Assembly (NCBI GenBank): GCA_016748015.1
Contig: JAAOMT010000718.1
Coordinates: 168,698-232,697, forward strand
Direction of reading: 5' to 3'
Length of the DNA: 64,000 bases
Source of the DNA: Geosiphon pyriformis
Lineage: Eukaryota; Glomeromycota; Glomeromycetes; Archaeosporales; Geosiphonaceae
Shown here one piece after another: positions 1-11,681 of the stretch. Positions within the stretch are counted from its first letter, which is position 1, and each line of letters opens with the position of its first letter. The notes under the pieces are model-generated. The model had not been told where the DNA came from and ran no database searches. It saw only the letters and a list, made by a program, of their open reading frames with translations. The position numbers were made by a program, and so were the translations under genes.

Positions 1-606
1 TTCTTTTCTTTTGGAAAATTTAAAATATTCTTCAGATAATAGGCTGCCGTATATGCAGAACCAAAAATCTCGTCCTTTTTGGGTGAATGTTGAGCAAAAT
101 ATACAAGTTGGAATCATTTATTTCTTGATCAATTTTTTATACATAATAAAAAATACCTCGTATGCCTCAATATTCAGCCTTTTAAATTTGGCAAGATAAC
201 TCGCTCGCGATTTTGTACTGTTATTGGTAACGAATAACAGTTGTTTTCCTAATCCATTATGAGTGTCATTATAACAATGATTTTTCCCCTCTTTTTTACA
301 AGCATATCAAATTTTCTGCATATTAATGGAAAATTTTTTACCTTTGCTTCGAAGAAACTTTAAAGCTTCAAAAACACCCGGAAACAATCTATCAGTATCC
401 CATATAACTCCTAGAAATATTTAAATATTTTATGGTTGAAACGGGAGTCGTTCGAATCACGCATCTTTGCAAAAGAAAGCAATTTTTAATGATTTCCAAT
501 CATTATTGATATCAATACCATCGCAGTCAAGCAAGAAAGTGTCAAATTTGTTTAAAAAGGATTCGAGCGCAGCGAGGTCAGATAGTTTTCTTGGTTTTGC
601 CGCCAT
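1..606 (-). CDS. HAD-family phosphatase, PHO13/4-nitrophenylphosphatase-like (5' part, runs off window)
   Basis: No long ORF is visible because the gene is split by short introns. Proposed exons on the minus strand: 606-519, 410-342, 248-157 and 74 to beyond 1; the introns (518-411, 341-249, 156-75) all start GT and end AG and keep the frame. Translation starts MAAKPRKLSDLAALESFL. It carries HAD motif I as LLDCDGVIWDTD (nucleophile and acid/base Asp, about residues 27 and 29; the Gly codon after them is split by intron 1), a cap-side segment FPGVFEALKFLRSKGKQ, HAD motif II as FVTNNSTKSR, and then DEIFGSAYTAAYYLKN. This order is typical of the p-nitrophenylphosphatase/phosphoglycolate phosphatase family, which hydrolyses small phosphate esters such as 2-phosphoglycolate in the cytosol. 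The 3' half, with the motif III/IV residues, lies outside the window. No stop interrupts the exons, so it looks functional. Confidence 0.85.
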
Positions 607-884
607 AGTTACCCACGACGTGATTAAAATTTCCAGTGATTAGTGATTTTGATAAACTTAAAAATTTTAACCTAACTGAAAATATTTATTTTAGTTCTAA
701 TGTCCCAAACATTAATTATTATTATTATTATTTGGTAACATATATTAATTTTTTTGTATTATTAAAAATGTATTTTTGATTAATTATGTAATATAATAAA
801 TAATTATTGAATATTTGTAAACAATTATATAGTATATTAATAAATGTATAATTAAAATCAAATTTATATTTTTATAATTGAAAT

Positions 885-1010
885 TAATTGGAGTTATATA
901 ATTTTGAATTGGAATTAATTACAATTATATAATTTTGAATTTAAATTAATTACAGTTATATAATTTTGAATTGGAGTTATATAATTTAGAATTAAAATTA
1001 ATTATGGTTA
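885..1010. repeat. Imperfect AT-rich tandem repeat, about 36-40 bp unit
   Basis: The phrase TTATATAATTTTGAATT recurs three times with spacers built from GGAATTAATTACA-like words. Low complexity; no function inferred. Confidence 0.6.
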
Positions 1011-1282
1011 ATTTATATTCTTAGATTAATAAATTGTAACCACTTGATTAGAATTTTTTTAAATAAAAGTGGTTTATGATTAAATAGTTTTTACCAATGT
1101 ATAATAATTTAATAATATAAAGTATTGACCAAAAAGAAATTAAACGTTTAAATATTTAATTTAATTTTTAATCATCTTTTTTCGTTGTACTGCTGAATAC
1201 GAAACCAAATCAAGACGTTATGTTATAAAGTCGAATGATAGAAATTTAATTGTTAAAAATTGTTTGAACCTCATTAGAGAGA

Positions 1283-1429
<147 letters not shown>

Positions 1430-2429
1430 GGTAATAAAAGATGTTTTTTTGATAATAAATGATCTAATTAAAAATAATTATACAAGATACTTTGATTTGA
1501 ACAAGGAATAAAATATTTTTAAAAAGTTTAAAGTGTTTAAAATAAAGACCTGAAAAATTAGTTATAAAAAATAGTCTTCAATAAAAAGATTGATTCCCAA
1601 AAAAAAAGTTAAATTTTAAACTCTTTTGGATATTTGGGTATACTTTGAATGAATATAAGATTTAGAGTGTCAATATCGACGGCAGAGAGCAGAGTAAATA
1701 AGATAATAAGACTTTGAATATTACAGAAATCATATCACATATTCATTATTTGTGGTGAATTTATGTGATTATTAAAATACTAAATTAATAATAATAATAA
1801 TAATAAATCCAAAGATTTATTGTTCGCTCTTTTTAAATCTTTTAATAAATTTAAAAGTTGACATCTTTTCCTTTTTTTTTTTTTTTGGATGAGGGTAATA
1901 TTGATAAAAGATTAGAATTAATTTAACAGAAATAACAAAACAAATTTTTTACCATAAATTAATAAAGTTATCAAATATTCTTCTTTTTTTCAATAAAAAT
2001 AATTTTATTTCATATTTATTCTATCTTGCTAAAACACCATTATTTCTTTAATCGAATCAAGTTCCTTTGAATTAATTGAGCTCATAACGTTTGAATTTAT
2101 CGATTATATAATTTCAATAATTGAGGAAAAAGTAAAATAATTATTCTTTATTGTGTTTTTAAAAAGTTTAATCCTATTTAAGAGAAAATCATCTATCCTT
2201 TTAAATAATTATCTGATAATTTTTTCCTATTTACTTGTTTGTCGGTAATGTCAAAACCCACCAGATTATTCTCTATTATATAATATGACTTCAATAACAT
2301 TGCCTTTTTATTTTTTTTACCTATCACAATATTCCATCCCCGTAAATAGCTTGCCTTTCAATTTTAACTATTTATCTGTCAACTAGAAAACATTACACAA
2401 AGTGAAACTCCTCTATAAGACAAAAAGAG

Positions 2430-4274
2430 CTAGCTTTTTCTCGGCTTAATAAAAACCTTGGCACCAAGACATATATTGCCAAAATGAAATTTACTCTTAA
2501 TTGGTTTATCGGCATCCACTAATTCAATATCAAATTTGCGATAAAGCAACACAATCATCACTTTCAAATATACAATAGCTTGAACTTGACCAGGGCAAAA
2601 TCTTAATCCACCACCCCAAGAATAAAATTCCTTTTTTTTATGGTTCACATTAAGAAATCGTTCAGGGATAAACTTTTGAGGATTTTCCCACGATTTTTTG
2701 TCCCAATTTGAGGCTAAAATGTTAAGCCCGAATTGAGTCCCTGGTTCCCAAATATAGCCTTCTATCTCATCTTCTTTTTCGTTGGTTCGGTATAAGACTG
2801 AGGTGGCCGGAGTTAATCGAAGTGCTGAAAATATTTGAAATACCATATTTTTAATGTGAGATTTGAAAAATAAAAAGTAAAATTTTTAGTTTACCGTTTA
2901 AATTCAAAAACACTTACTTTCATCAATTACTGCCTGAATATATTTCAATGATAATAAGTCTTCATAAACAATCTTAAATTCCTTATTAAGTGGAAATTTT
3001 TCATCAATTTCCTGTCTAATATTTTTCAAGACCCTTTCATCTCGACCAATATATTCCACAATAAATCCAAAAGTATGTGCAGTCTATTAAAGAAAATGAA
3101 AATCATATTTAACCATGCATGCAGTTTGGAATTCAATATTTATGTTAGAGAATTTTCTCTCAATATATATTCATTCCTAATTTACCGTGGCAATAGCTCC
3201 GAAAATCGGTTCCACTAAAACTCCTTGTATTTCTTTATCATTCGACAATTCGATTAACTTGTCATCCTTATCATAATTTTTTGAACTCGGATCCCTTCCG
3301 ATCATAATAAGCAATTGATCCAAGATATCCAAGTTCACAATGGGTTCACTCTCTGAATGCATACCAGTGGACTTCCTTCGTTCTCGGATCAAACCTATCA
3401 AAATTTCTTTCAATTGATATCGTGCTTTCATGTATTTGTTTTTCAAATGCAGAAAAACGGTCCATCTCAAGAAATTTGGAAATAACATAAAGAAATGAAC
3501 TCCTTTCAATATGTCCATATATAACTTGACAAAACTTTCCATCCATTTTTCCATTATAGGGTCAATTTCAATTCTCTTATTCAGGTCTTTGCAAAGAGAA
3601 TTAAAATATTGTGCTGTAAACTGAGTTTTTTTACCCACAGTAGATAAATATATAAGATCAGAAAAAAATGGTATGATCCAAGCTGGCAAATCAATCATCA
3701 CTTTTTCACCTCGCCCAATCTCATTCCAATACCACACCAACTCTTCAAAATTTTTTTCCAGATTTAAAATTGTCTCTTGTAAAAAACTCGGTCTCGTTAC
3801 AGCTTTTTCAAGAATCTTTCGATAGTAACGAGCTTTTTCCAGATCACGATTAAAACTTATTCCATGTGAGGTTCCCCATTCCTCTAATCCTTGGCTATAG
3901 GCCCATCGACGATTGAAATTACTCTTAGTCGAGGGTTGGTTGATTTTCGAGATCACATCTATATTACTTAACCAAATTTGACGTTGTGAACCGATTCGGA
4001 GCTCGAAAATTTTACCATGTTTAAGGGACAACTGATGAATCCACTTGGGAAAGTCACTCTCGCTCTGATGAATATTGCCGATTAATGGGAGGGGAAATGG
4101 ACCAGGAAGTGGATTTTTACGAGTGAAATAACCGAGATAAAACTGTCCAATGTAAAGAACTGGGATTAGAGCGAGGATGCTTATTATAGTGATGGGGTCA
4201 AAATATCTATCTAGTAAAGTAGGAAAGGAAATCATTTTAAGGAAATTAAGAAATTGATAAGAAGGAAAAGTCAA
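2430..4274 (-). CDS. Cytochrome P450 monooxygenase, three exons
   Basis: Proposed exons on the minus strand: 4274-3186, 3083-2918 and 2824-2430. The introns (3185-3084 and 2917-2825) are GT-AG. The join is 1650 nt, coding for 549 aa, a normal P450 length. The N-terminus has a hydrophobic anchor (about residues 28-49), then the proline-rich hinge PGPFPLPLIGN, so it is predicted to sit on the ER membrane. Oxygen-binding helix I reads FGAIATTAHT (358-367), ExxR of helix K is ETLR (418-421), PERF is at 472-475, and the haem loop WGGGLRFCPG puts the Cys thiolate at about 495 (W replaces the usual F). Intron 1 falls right after the helix-I Thr, and intron 2 splits the codon after the Glu of ExxR, so ExxR appears only after splicing. 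A second Met at codon 14 is an alternative start. Substrate unknown. No stops, so it looks intact. Confidence 0.9.
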
Positions 4275-4419
4275 ATGAATGGGATTTTAATAATAATTGA
4301 GCTTATTAATAAAATAAATCAATTTAGGTAAAAGCATTTAAACGATCGAAAAAAAAATTTGTAGTTACAATCGAAAAAAAAACTGGTTAGATAAAGCATC
4401 GATCCGAAAGATCAATATT

Positions 4420-5344
4420 TATATTAAAATATTTTGTGTATATTATCATGATTAAAAAAGATGCCGCCTCATTGATCCTACTAACCCAATTATGATTTTG
4501 AGGCATTCTTTTTCTACATTCTTTTTAACAATAACCCAAAGGTTTTCTATTGGGTTTAAGTCGGGACTATTAGATGACCACCCCAACAATTCAGTTGTAT
4601 TCTCAACAATAAATTCTTTGGCAAGCTTGCTAGTATGCTTGGGGTCATTATCTTGTTGGAATCGCCCAATTATTCCCCAGCATTGCTCTAATTTCAGGTA
4701 AGTGGTTACGAAGAATATTTATATAAAATTAAGCATTCATTATTTGAACAAAACAGAATAAATTAGTTTTTCCTTTTTTGTAGAAACCCCTCCACATGAG
4801 AATTTTTGTTCGATCTTTAGGCATAGGACGAATTGGTCGAGTATCTTTATGCCAACGTTTTACCATGCTTTGAAAAAGTTGAAAAGATATTTCGTTAGTA
4901 AAAACTGTTCTTTTCCAATCGTCGTTCAGGTGTTTTTTGGCCCATTCTAAATGTTTTCACTTATGCTCTTCGGTCAGTATTGGAGTTGCTCTAGGAAGAC
5001 TTTTTTTTATAATTAAGATTGGATAAATGGTTTACATAGTAACATGAGAAATATTTATTCTCTTCTTAGCCAACTTTATTGCTAAATATCTGGACGAAAC
5101 GGAAAAATCTCTACGAATAATCTGTCTTTAATACTTTCGAAGCATTTCCCGTAATTTTTTTTGGGCGATCATTACCATTCGCATGCTTTATTGTTCCTTT
5201 TTATTTTTTGAGTTTTTCGAGGATATTATAAATTGTAGAAAGGGGTATATTCATTTTATTCTGTATTTCTTTCGCCTTTCGTATTCCTTGCTTCCAAAAA
5301 TGTAATACGACTTGCCATTGCGTTTCTTGCTTTGAAGTTTTCAT
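4420..5344 (-). pseudogene. Tc1/mariner-type (IS630 superfamily) transposase, decayed
   Basis: Translating the minus strand from ATG at 5344 gives an N-terminal HTH region (QVVLHFWKQGIRKAKEIQNK, then MNIPLSTIYNILEKL). It is followed by a Tc1-like catalytic part: FTNEISFQLFQ; FQQDNDPKHTSKLAKEFI; NSPDLNPIENLW. The second (DND) and third (PIENLW) acidic positions of the DD34E/D triad survive, but the first reads N instead of D, consistent with G-to-A. Several in-frame stops (for example after EKLKK) and frame slips make it non-functional. The plus-strand ORF at 4492-4701 is only its shadow. No convincing terminal inverted repeats were resolved. It lies just upstream of the P450 gene. Confidence 0.85.
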
Positions 5345-6489
5345 TTTAAAGACAAGTTTTAAAAAAAACTATTAGTTAATACACAAAAAAATGTTTTTAG
5401 AGCCTAATATTCTGTTTCCATTTTTACTGTTACAAAACTTACCAAAAATGGTTAAACCAAATGCAATCTTAGTAGATTCATATTTTTCCAATTTTTTTCT
5501 TACCAGACTGTATGAAGACTTTTAATGAATACCTATAGCTTATATTATCTGTAAACAGATGTGACTAACATTAAATAACCAAATTAAAAATAGACAGATA
5601 GTTTTATTTATAATAATAACATGTTTAATATAGGATTATGCCTATATAAAAACATTAATATAAAATTAATTTACATTAAATTTATCATAAAACCCAAGAA
5701 TTACAACATTATTAGAAAAATTTTAAGAAGAAACTTTTTAAAAATATTTAAATAAAGAGAAATTTACTTATAAAATTTATTAAAAAAAATAATATATAAT
5801 AAACCAAAAAAGAAATAAAAACTTTAATTGTTAATATAATTAATATTATAAAAAATAAACAGTTTTATTTAATAATAATTAATATTATTAAATTTTTATT
5901 TGATTTTTTTTTATCAAATAGATAAATTTTTTTAAAGTACATAATTACTTAAGTTAATTAATTATAATTATTATTTTTTTACTTAATAATTATTTAATTA
6001 AATTTATACTAAAACAAAAAAAAATTATTAATGTTTTTTAAATAATTAAAAATTTGTTGTAATTTAATTTTATTATTATTATATAAAATAATAAATAATA
6101 ATTTAAATTTAAACAAAAAATGATTTTCTTTTAATAAAAACATTTTTTTATATTATTAAGAAATTTACAATTAAAATTTTTGTAAAAAAGTTAATTTTTA
6201 CAATAAAATAATTAATATTATTAAAAAATTTACAATTAAAAATTTTTGCAAAAGATTTAATTTTATTGTAAAATAATTATATATAATAATTAACATAAAA
6301 TTGGTTATTTTAATAATATAAATAATTAAAACTTAGAAAATAAATTAGTAAATTAAAATTTTAATAATTTTTATTAACAATAAAATTAATAATAATTTAG
6401 TATTAACAATATTAAAAAAAATAATTAAAATTTTTAATAACAATATTATATAATTTCAAACCAAATATTTTAAATTTTAATACTTAAAA
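5345..6489. other. AT-rich relic DNA, nothing recognised
   Basis: Dominated by A/T homopolymer runs and ATTAAT words. No coding signature or long repeat was found apart from the flank of the Tc1-like element. Confidence 0.5.
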
Positions 6490-6730
6490 TAATATTAATA
6501 ATTAAAAGAAAACTTTTTTTTTTCTTTGTTCCAAATTTCCAAAAAAAAGTTATAAAGTTTTTGAAAGAAGTTTTTAATTATTTAGTATAATAAATTTAAA
6601 TTGTTTTTGCTTTATTATGAGACTATTATTGACTTTAGTATTACTGTCTTAAAAAAGTTTGTTAAAAACTCTGGCCCAATTATGAATACTAAACCTGTAT
6701 TATCAAGAAAAAAAAAAGAAATGATGTCTT
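6490..6730 (+). mobile_element. 5' fragment of a LINE of the 32.2-kb type
   Basis: The block from about 6505 lines up with the start of the plus LINE at about 32210: the T-rich leader, a CCAAAxTTCC word, then TATTGACTxTAGTATTxCTG. In one frame it reads TIDFSITVLKK, against TIDCSIAVMKK at the 32-kb copy, followed by SRKKK against PRKKRRR. The similarity fades after about 6730. This is a dead, strongly AT-shifted third LINE copy. Confidence 0.6.
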
Positions 6731-7424
6731 AAAGAACATTGTTGGTGTTAAAAAAGTTTTTAATAGAGAATTAAGTAATTGTTCTTCTTGCTATTTTCCA
6801 GATTTTGTTTTTATTATGTAAATAACTATTCAAATATGAGAGTATTCAGTTCTATGCAGTATTAAAAAATATTTCTTTGCTTATTTAGTTACTTATAAAA
6901 ATTGTGTATTGGTATAATATATTGTATATTTTTCTATAATTAGAAATGTTATTTCATATTTTTTTATTAAGTAGCATTTTTTCACAACCAAAACATGATT
7001 TATTGTCTCACTTTTTTTGTTATTTTGAATATCTAAAGCATTTTTTGTGACATGTTTTACAATAATAACAGGTATGTGTTTTATAATCTTTTTTGATCAA
7101 GATCTAAGCTCTTATAGATAAAATCTTTTTCTTGTAGTCTTTGTATTTAAGTAAGATATAAGGTAGTTGTTTTTTTAGTTTTGGAATTAAATATAATATA
7201 TGCTAACTGCTAACTGTTTTTTTAGTAGCAATAATGATTTGAAGTTTATTTTTTTCCTTTTTTTTCTTTTTTTCTTCTTAGGAAAGTATTAGTAATAGTT
7301 TGTTGTAATTATTTTCAGCTCACAAAATTTAATAAACTTTCCAGATAGATTTTTTTTCTTCTAGCTTAATCAATAGTTGTTTTTTTGAAAAAGTTCTAAA
7401 GTAACTACAGATAAAGTTTTAATG
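6731..7424. other. AT-rich relic DNA, nothing recognised
   Basis: No ORF or clear repeat. Probably further decayed LINE sequence, but I could not align it. Confidence 0.35.
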
Positions 7425-7625
7425 TTTGGTCTAGTTTAGTTCAAGTTCAATTAAATAATTGAACTGAACCAAATTCAAACAAAAAATTTGCCAAAATTTT
7501 GAACTTAAATTCAAATTAAACTTAAAATTACTAAACTTGAACTGAACCTAAACACATACAATAAGTTTGGTTTAAGTTTAGTTTAAAATTTATGAACATA
7601 TTTAGACTTAACTATTAAAAACATT
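7425..7625. repeat. Palindrome-rich repeat, left arm of a possible long terminal inverted repeat
   Basis: Built from GAACTGAACC and GGTTTAAGTTTAGTTT words, in inverted relation to each other. It resembles the reverse complement of 19400-19600 (both contain CTGAACTGAACCAAA-like and TTTATGAA words in the same order). The A1 element interrupts the DNA between the two arms. Confidence 0.45.
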
Positions 7626-8729
7626 ATATTATATTATAATTATTTAATTTTTTTTAATGGTTTCTGTATTTATAATCGAAAATATTATAATGTTCTTATA
7701 GTTTTAAGCACTAAGCAAAATCTCATATTTGTAATCATATTTTCACCTACAAAAAAAGTGTATTCAAAAACAACAAATGATTCTTGAATTGCCAAATAAT
7801 TAAAAACTATATATATAAGACAAAAAAATTGTGTTTAATATACCTAAATATTAAATTATTAATAAAATGTTAATTCAAATAAATATTTTTTGTAATATAT
7901 CTTCTATTATGCTATTATATTTATTTTCTTATTGGCCAATTTTTTAGAAATATAATAATTAATTTTGTTAAGTTTTTTTTCCTTATTATTATTAAAATCT
8001 ATTTTTAATATAAATTGTATAACTAATGCTATAATATTATTAAAATTGTCATTCAACAAAAAACTGTTATTTAATATTAATATAATATCCAGTATATACT
8101 CTATTTCAAAGAAAGTATATATTTTAAAAGTTTTATTTATTGTATAAAAGTTGGAAAATAAAATTATTTAAATAAATTAATAACTTACAATTCTTTTATT
8201 TTATTAAAATTGTCATTCAAAAAATTTTTTTTTGTAAAATAATAAAATTTTCTCCTTAGATCCAATATAATTCAAAGTATTACAGTTGTATATATTTTAA
8301 AGTAATATTTAACCAATTTTTTTCTTGCTGTTTTAGCCATTATAACAAGTAATAAATCTAATATTAAATGTATTAAATAAATAACTAAATAAATACAATT
8401 GAGATTATAATGTTTTATCAGATTTATTATTATTAACTGTGTTTTTGACATAATTAAAAATGATATTAAAGAGAAAAATAATCAAGAAAGCAGTATTATT
8501 TAAACTGACTAATATTTTAATTATAATATCTTTAAATAGTTTAAGAAATTTAGCAATTTTATCAAAAACAGCTTACTAATTATGTAAAATAACATATTAA
8601 TAGAAGTTAATATAAGTGCTAATAAGGATGTTTAATGCCTATAAATTTACAGTTAGAATTTTTGTATTTAAAATATACAGAATCAGAAATAAACAACTTG
8701 TTAATTTAAAAAATAACCCATTTTTGATC
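7626..8729. other. AT-rich DNA between the left arm and element A1
   Basis: No supported gene. A roughly 100-bp segment at 8037-8133 (TTATTAAAATTGTCATTCAA, then a AATATAAT and TATATTTTAAA part) is loosely repeated at 8196-8310. The short ORFs here have no family signature. Confidence 0.4.
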
Positions 8730-8733
8730 ATGT

Positions 8734-9601
8734 TGTTACAGGTGATTATTTCTGCTGTTGAATTAAATAACAAATCCATAACTTGGTGCTCAAAGCTACT
8801 TCCGTGGATAAGGTTCTGTAAGTGTTGTATCTGAAGGTTTTAATGGAGTCCTTTGTATAATGGACAAAGATTCAATAGTGTCAATAGTAGATGTATTTTT
8901 CCAAGAGTTTTCCCAATTTTTTTCTCAGCATAGTGGCCAGATTTAGTCTGGCAGTCGTGCTCTTCTGGTAAGCTATCCGATAATATATAAAATTCTATCC
9001 TTATTTTTGGGTCTTTTACTAGGCTATCTTTGACATCAATAACTCAGTGCTTAATTTTTTAATCAATAGTATACAACAACAAAATCAAAAAAAAGAAAAT
9101 AAAATAAAGAAAATAAAATAAAAAAAATAGAGAAAATAAGCCAAGGCAATTTGGTACGTTAGTATTTTATCAATAGCTGTGATCAAGAGCTATTGTTCCA
9201 GCGTGGTTAAGTATCAATTACTATCAACATGAAGTGTTGATAGTGAAGAGTGGTTTTGAGATATGAAATATTGATTTATTTAATGATTTATGTTCTGAGT
9301 TAAGGATTCTGTTGTATCAATTCTGTCTTTTCTGTTTCTAACACTACTGTTATATATACATAATTAAGATTTCTCAATTCCTCAATTCTTTACAACAGAA
9401 ATCCTGGAATTTCTGTAATCCTGCGATTCCTATGAGAGGAATTCTGGAATTCTGGAATCCTGCAATCTCTTGTTGGGGAATCCTGAAATTCCTGGAATCC
9501 TGCAATTCCTGAAAAGAATCCTGAAATTCCACATTTACTATGTCTACTTCTGATTGGCTAATAATTATGCTAATATATTTCCTATATTTCTATAAGTAAC
9601 A
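8734..9601 (-). repeat. A1 3' LTR (868 bp)
   Basis: Begins TGTTACAGGTGATT on the plus strand and ends AGTAACA. Paired with 18012-18866. On the minus strand the U3 part holds repeated GGAATTCCAGGATT-like words (about 9540-9365), followed by a TGTATATATAAC TATA-like box near 9352-9361. Confidence 0.95.
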
Positions 9602-9616
9602 TTATTCCCTCCTTTT
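9602..9616 (-). other. A1 polypurine tract
   Basis: The minus strand reads AAAAGGAGGGAATAA directly before the 3' LTR and directly after the stop of the third ORF. This is the expected position for the plus-strand primer. Confidence 0.85.
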
Positions 9617-10274
9617 AATATTGAGCTCTGTCAAAATTCAACTCATTTAATTCCTCCTCTTGAAGTATTTTCTGGATTTTGTTTTTGAGAATTACTTGTG
9701 TTATTTGGGTCTGTAATTCTTTAAATTGAGTATTAGTGATCTTTCCCAATTGATTACTGGTAACCATATCTATTGCTTTGCTATGCAATATTTCTGGTCT
9801 ATCCTGAAATGCTGTGTGTATTCAGTATATGGCTTGGACCTGTGTGATTAAGTTGTTCTTTCTCACAAAATGTTCTAATTGTTGTAGTATTCTTTTGTTA
9901 AATAATTGCTTTGTTTTATCTGTATATAGATTCTAAATATTTATGTGTTGCCCCAAGTAAAAGTAACAATAATTTCTTGAAAATTGTTGTATCCACCAAT
10001 TCCAAGTTTCTTTAGTCAGCTCTTAATATAGTGCCTCTTTTGTTGACTCTTTTATTGCTAATTTTACTTTCGCAATGATTTTGTCCACCATATTTTCAGT
10101 TTTCTTCTTTGTTCTGAGTTGTAATGTCTTTTTAATATCTTGATATCAAATGGTTTGTTGATTGATTGTAATCTCTATTTCCTGGTGTTGGATCAATTGA
10201 AAAAGTTGTTGTGCTAGTGAGTGAATATTGTCTGTAATTTCTATTTTTCTGATATTTCCTGTCGTGTCTACCAT
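9615..10274 (-). pseudogene. A1 ORF3: conserved accessory protein of unknown function
   Basis: From ATG at 10274 a single frame of 220 codons runs to TAA at 9615, broken by four stops: TGA after INQQTI, TAA after KEALY, TAG after QHINI, and TGA after VQAIY. It starts 25 nt after the integrase stop. The C-terminal half (FNKRILQQLEHFVRKNNL ... TNTQFKELQTQI ... FDRAQY-stop) aligns with ORF3 of element C (FNKEAIQQVEKFVGKNNL ... QFKDLQKAIF ... FTGAQF-stop) and more loosely with family B. It is helix-rich, with no membrane segment or signal peptide visible, so it is not an envelope protein. I do not recognise the fold or function. Its position suggests an independently translated retroelement protein. 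Confidence 0.75.
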
Positions 10275-10298
10275 GTCTTTATATATTCTTTTGCTGAA

Positions 10299-11681
10299 TC
10301 AATTTAACGTGTTGTTGTTGATAATAATGATTGGTTTCAAATCTTGTGGAATCTTATCTGGTTGAACTAGTATTCTTTGTACTCCTAATTGGGGAATATT
10401 ACTGGTAGATGGTAGTGTGATGTTGTGATATGGTTTCAGTCGATCTCCATGTGCCACTTTGGTTAAAATTTTGTTATCCAATCTTAATTTGTAAGCTCCA
10501 TTTCCTAGAATTTTTTCTATGTAAAATGGTTTGTCCCATATAGGGTTAAATTTTCCACTCCATTGTTTTTCCGCTTTGGTATGATGTAGTAATACTTTGT
10601 CTCCAATCTTGAATTCAACTGGTTTGTCTGGTAGTTGACTATTATGTCTTTCTTTCTGTTTTTCTTGTGACTTTTGAATATTATTAGCTGCTCTTTTTCA
10701 TTTGTTTTCCAATGTTTCCATTAAGTCATATGTTCTTCTCAGCAATGTTTCTTGAAAATTTTCTTCTGTTATTGGTTCAGCTGGATATGTATTAATTTTT
10801 CTCTTTACTGATAACATTGCTGTTCTCCTATACACTAATTCAAATGGTGTTGCTTGTGTAGTATCTTGTTTTATTATCCGATAAGCAAATAATACTGATG
10901 GTATGAACAAATCCCAATCATTCTGGTTTTCTTGGCTGAGCTTAGCTATTGCTTCACACAATGTTCTGTTGAATCTTTCTACTAATCCGTTGGTTTGTGG
11001 ATGGTATGGTAATGATAATGGTCTCTTAATTCCGAATCTTTGGCTCAATTCTGTTAATGTTCTGTTCACAAAATGAGTTTTTTAGTCTGATAATAGTTCT
11101 TTTGGACATCCATGTTGACAAATCAAATCCTGATGAATGAATTTGGCAACGGATTCTGCATCTGCTCTTTGAATTGCTTTCGCCTCTGGCCATTTAGTGA
11201 GATAGTCTATAGCTACTGCTATGTATCTGTTTCCTCTGCTGGTGATTGTTAATGGTCCAACTAAATCAATTCCAATACAGTCAAATAGTTGTCCCACTTT
11301 GATTGGTCTTAACGGTTCACTGGGTTTCATACCTCCTCTTCGCTGACAGGCATTACAATTTTGAACATATTGGATGATGTCTGGATATATTGATGGCCAA
11401 TAGTATCTTTTTCTGGTTCTTTCTATGGTTACTTCTTTATAAAAATGTTTTGCTGTTGGATTTGAGTGCATGTTGAATAATATTGTCTCTTTTTCTGGCT
11501 CTGTAATCACTCTGGTTGGTTGATCTGGATCTTTTCTATTTTTCCAATAAAGTATATTTTGGTGAGTAATAAAATATTTTGATTGTTGTTTGATACTTTT
11601 TCGTTCTGTTTGAGATAACTTCTCCTTGAACTGTTGAGTGTTTATATAATGTTGAAGTTGTTGATATTTTTGTATGTTCAT
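10299..11681 (-). pseudogene. A1 integrase, separate ORF
   Basis: Frame of 461 codons from ATG 11681 (MNIQKYQQLQHYI) to the stop at 10299. It has an HHCC zinc domain (HSNPTAKHF ... CNACQRRG). The DDE core is GIDLVGPL for the first Asp, LLSD for the second, and GLVERFNRT for the Glu. A late basic region with NGAYKL resembles a GPY/F-type C-terminus; no chromodomain is seen. It would insert the cDNA copy in the nucleus. Breaks include TAA right after LLSD (CAA in a live copy, judged from element C) and others. It lies in the +1 frame relative to RT-RNase H, about 60 nt after the RNase H stop. Confidence 0.9.

Noticed and set aside
7965-8147. Short hydrophobic ORFs in AT-rich DNA (7965-8147, 18857-19054, 19149-19406, 29121-29306) as small membrane proteins
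   Set aside because: Expected by chance at this base composition (Ile/Leu/Asn/Lys-rich), with no homology. The 29121 ORF is antisense to the LINE.
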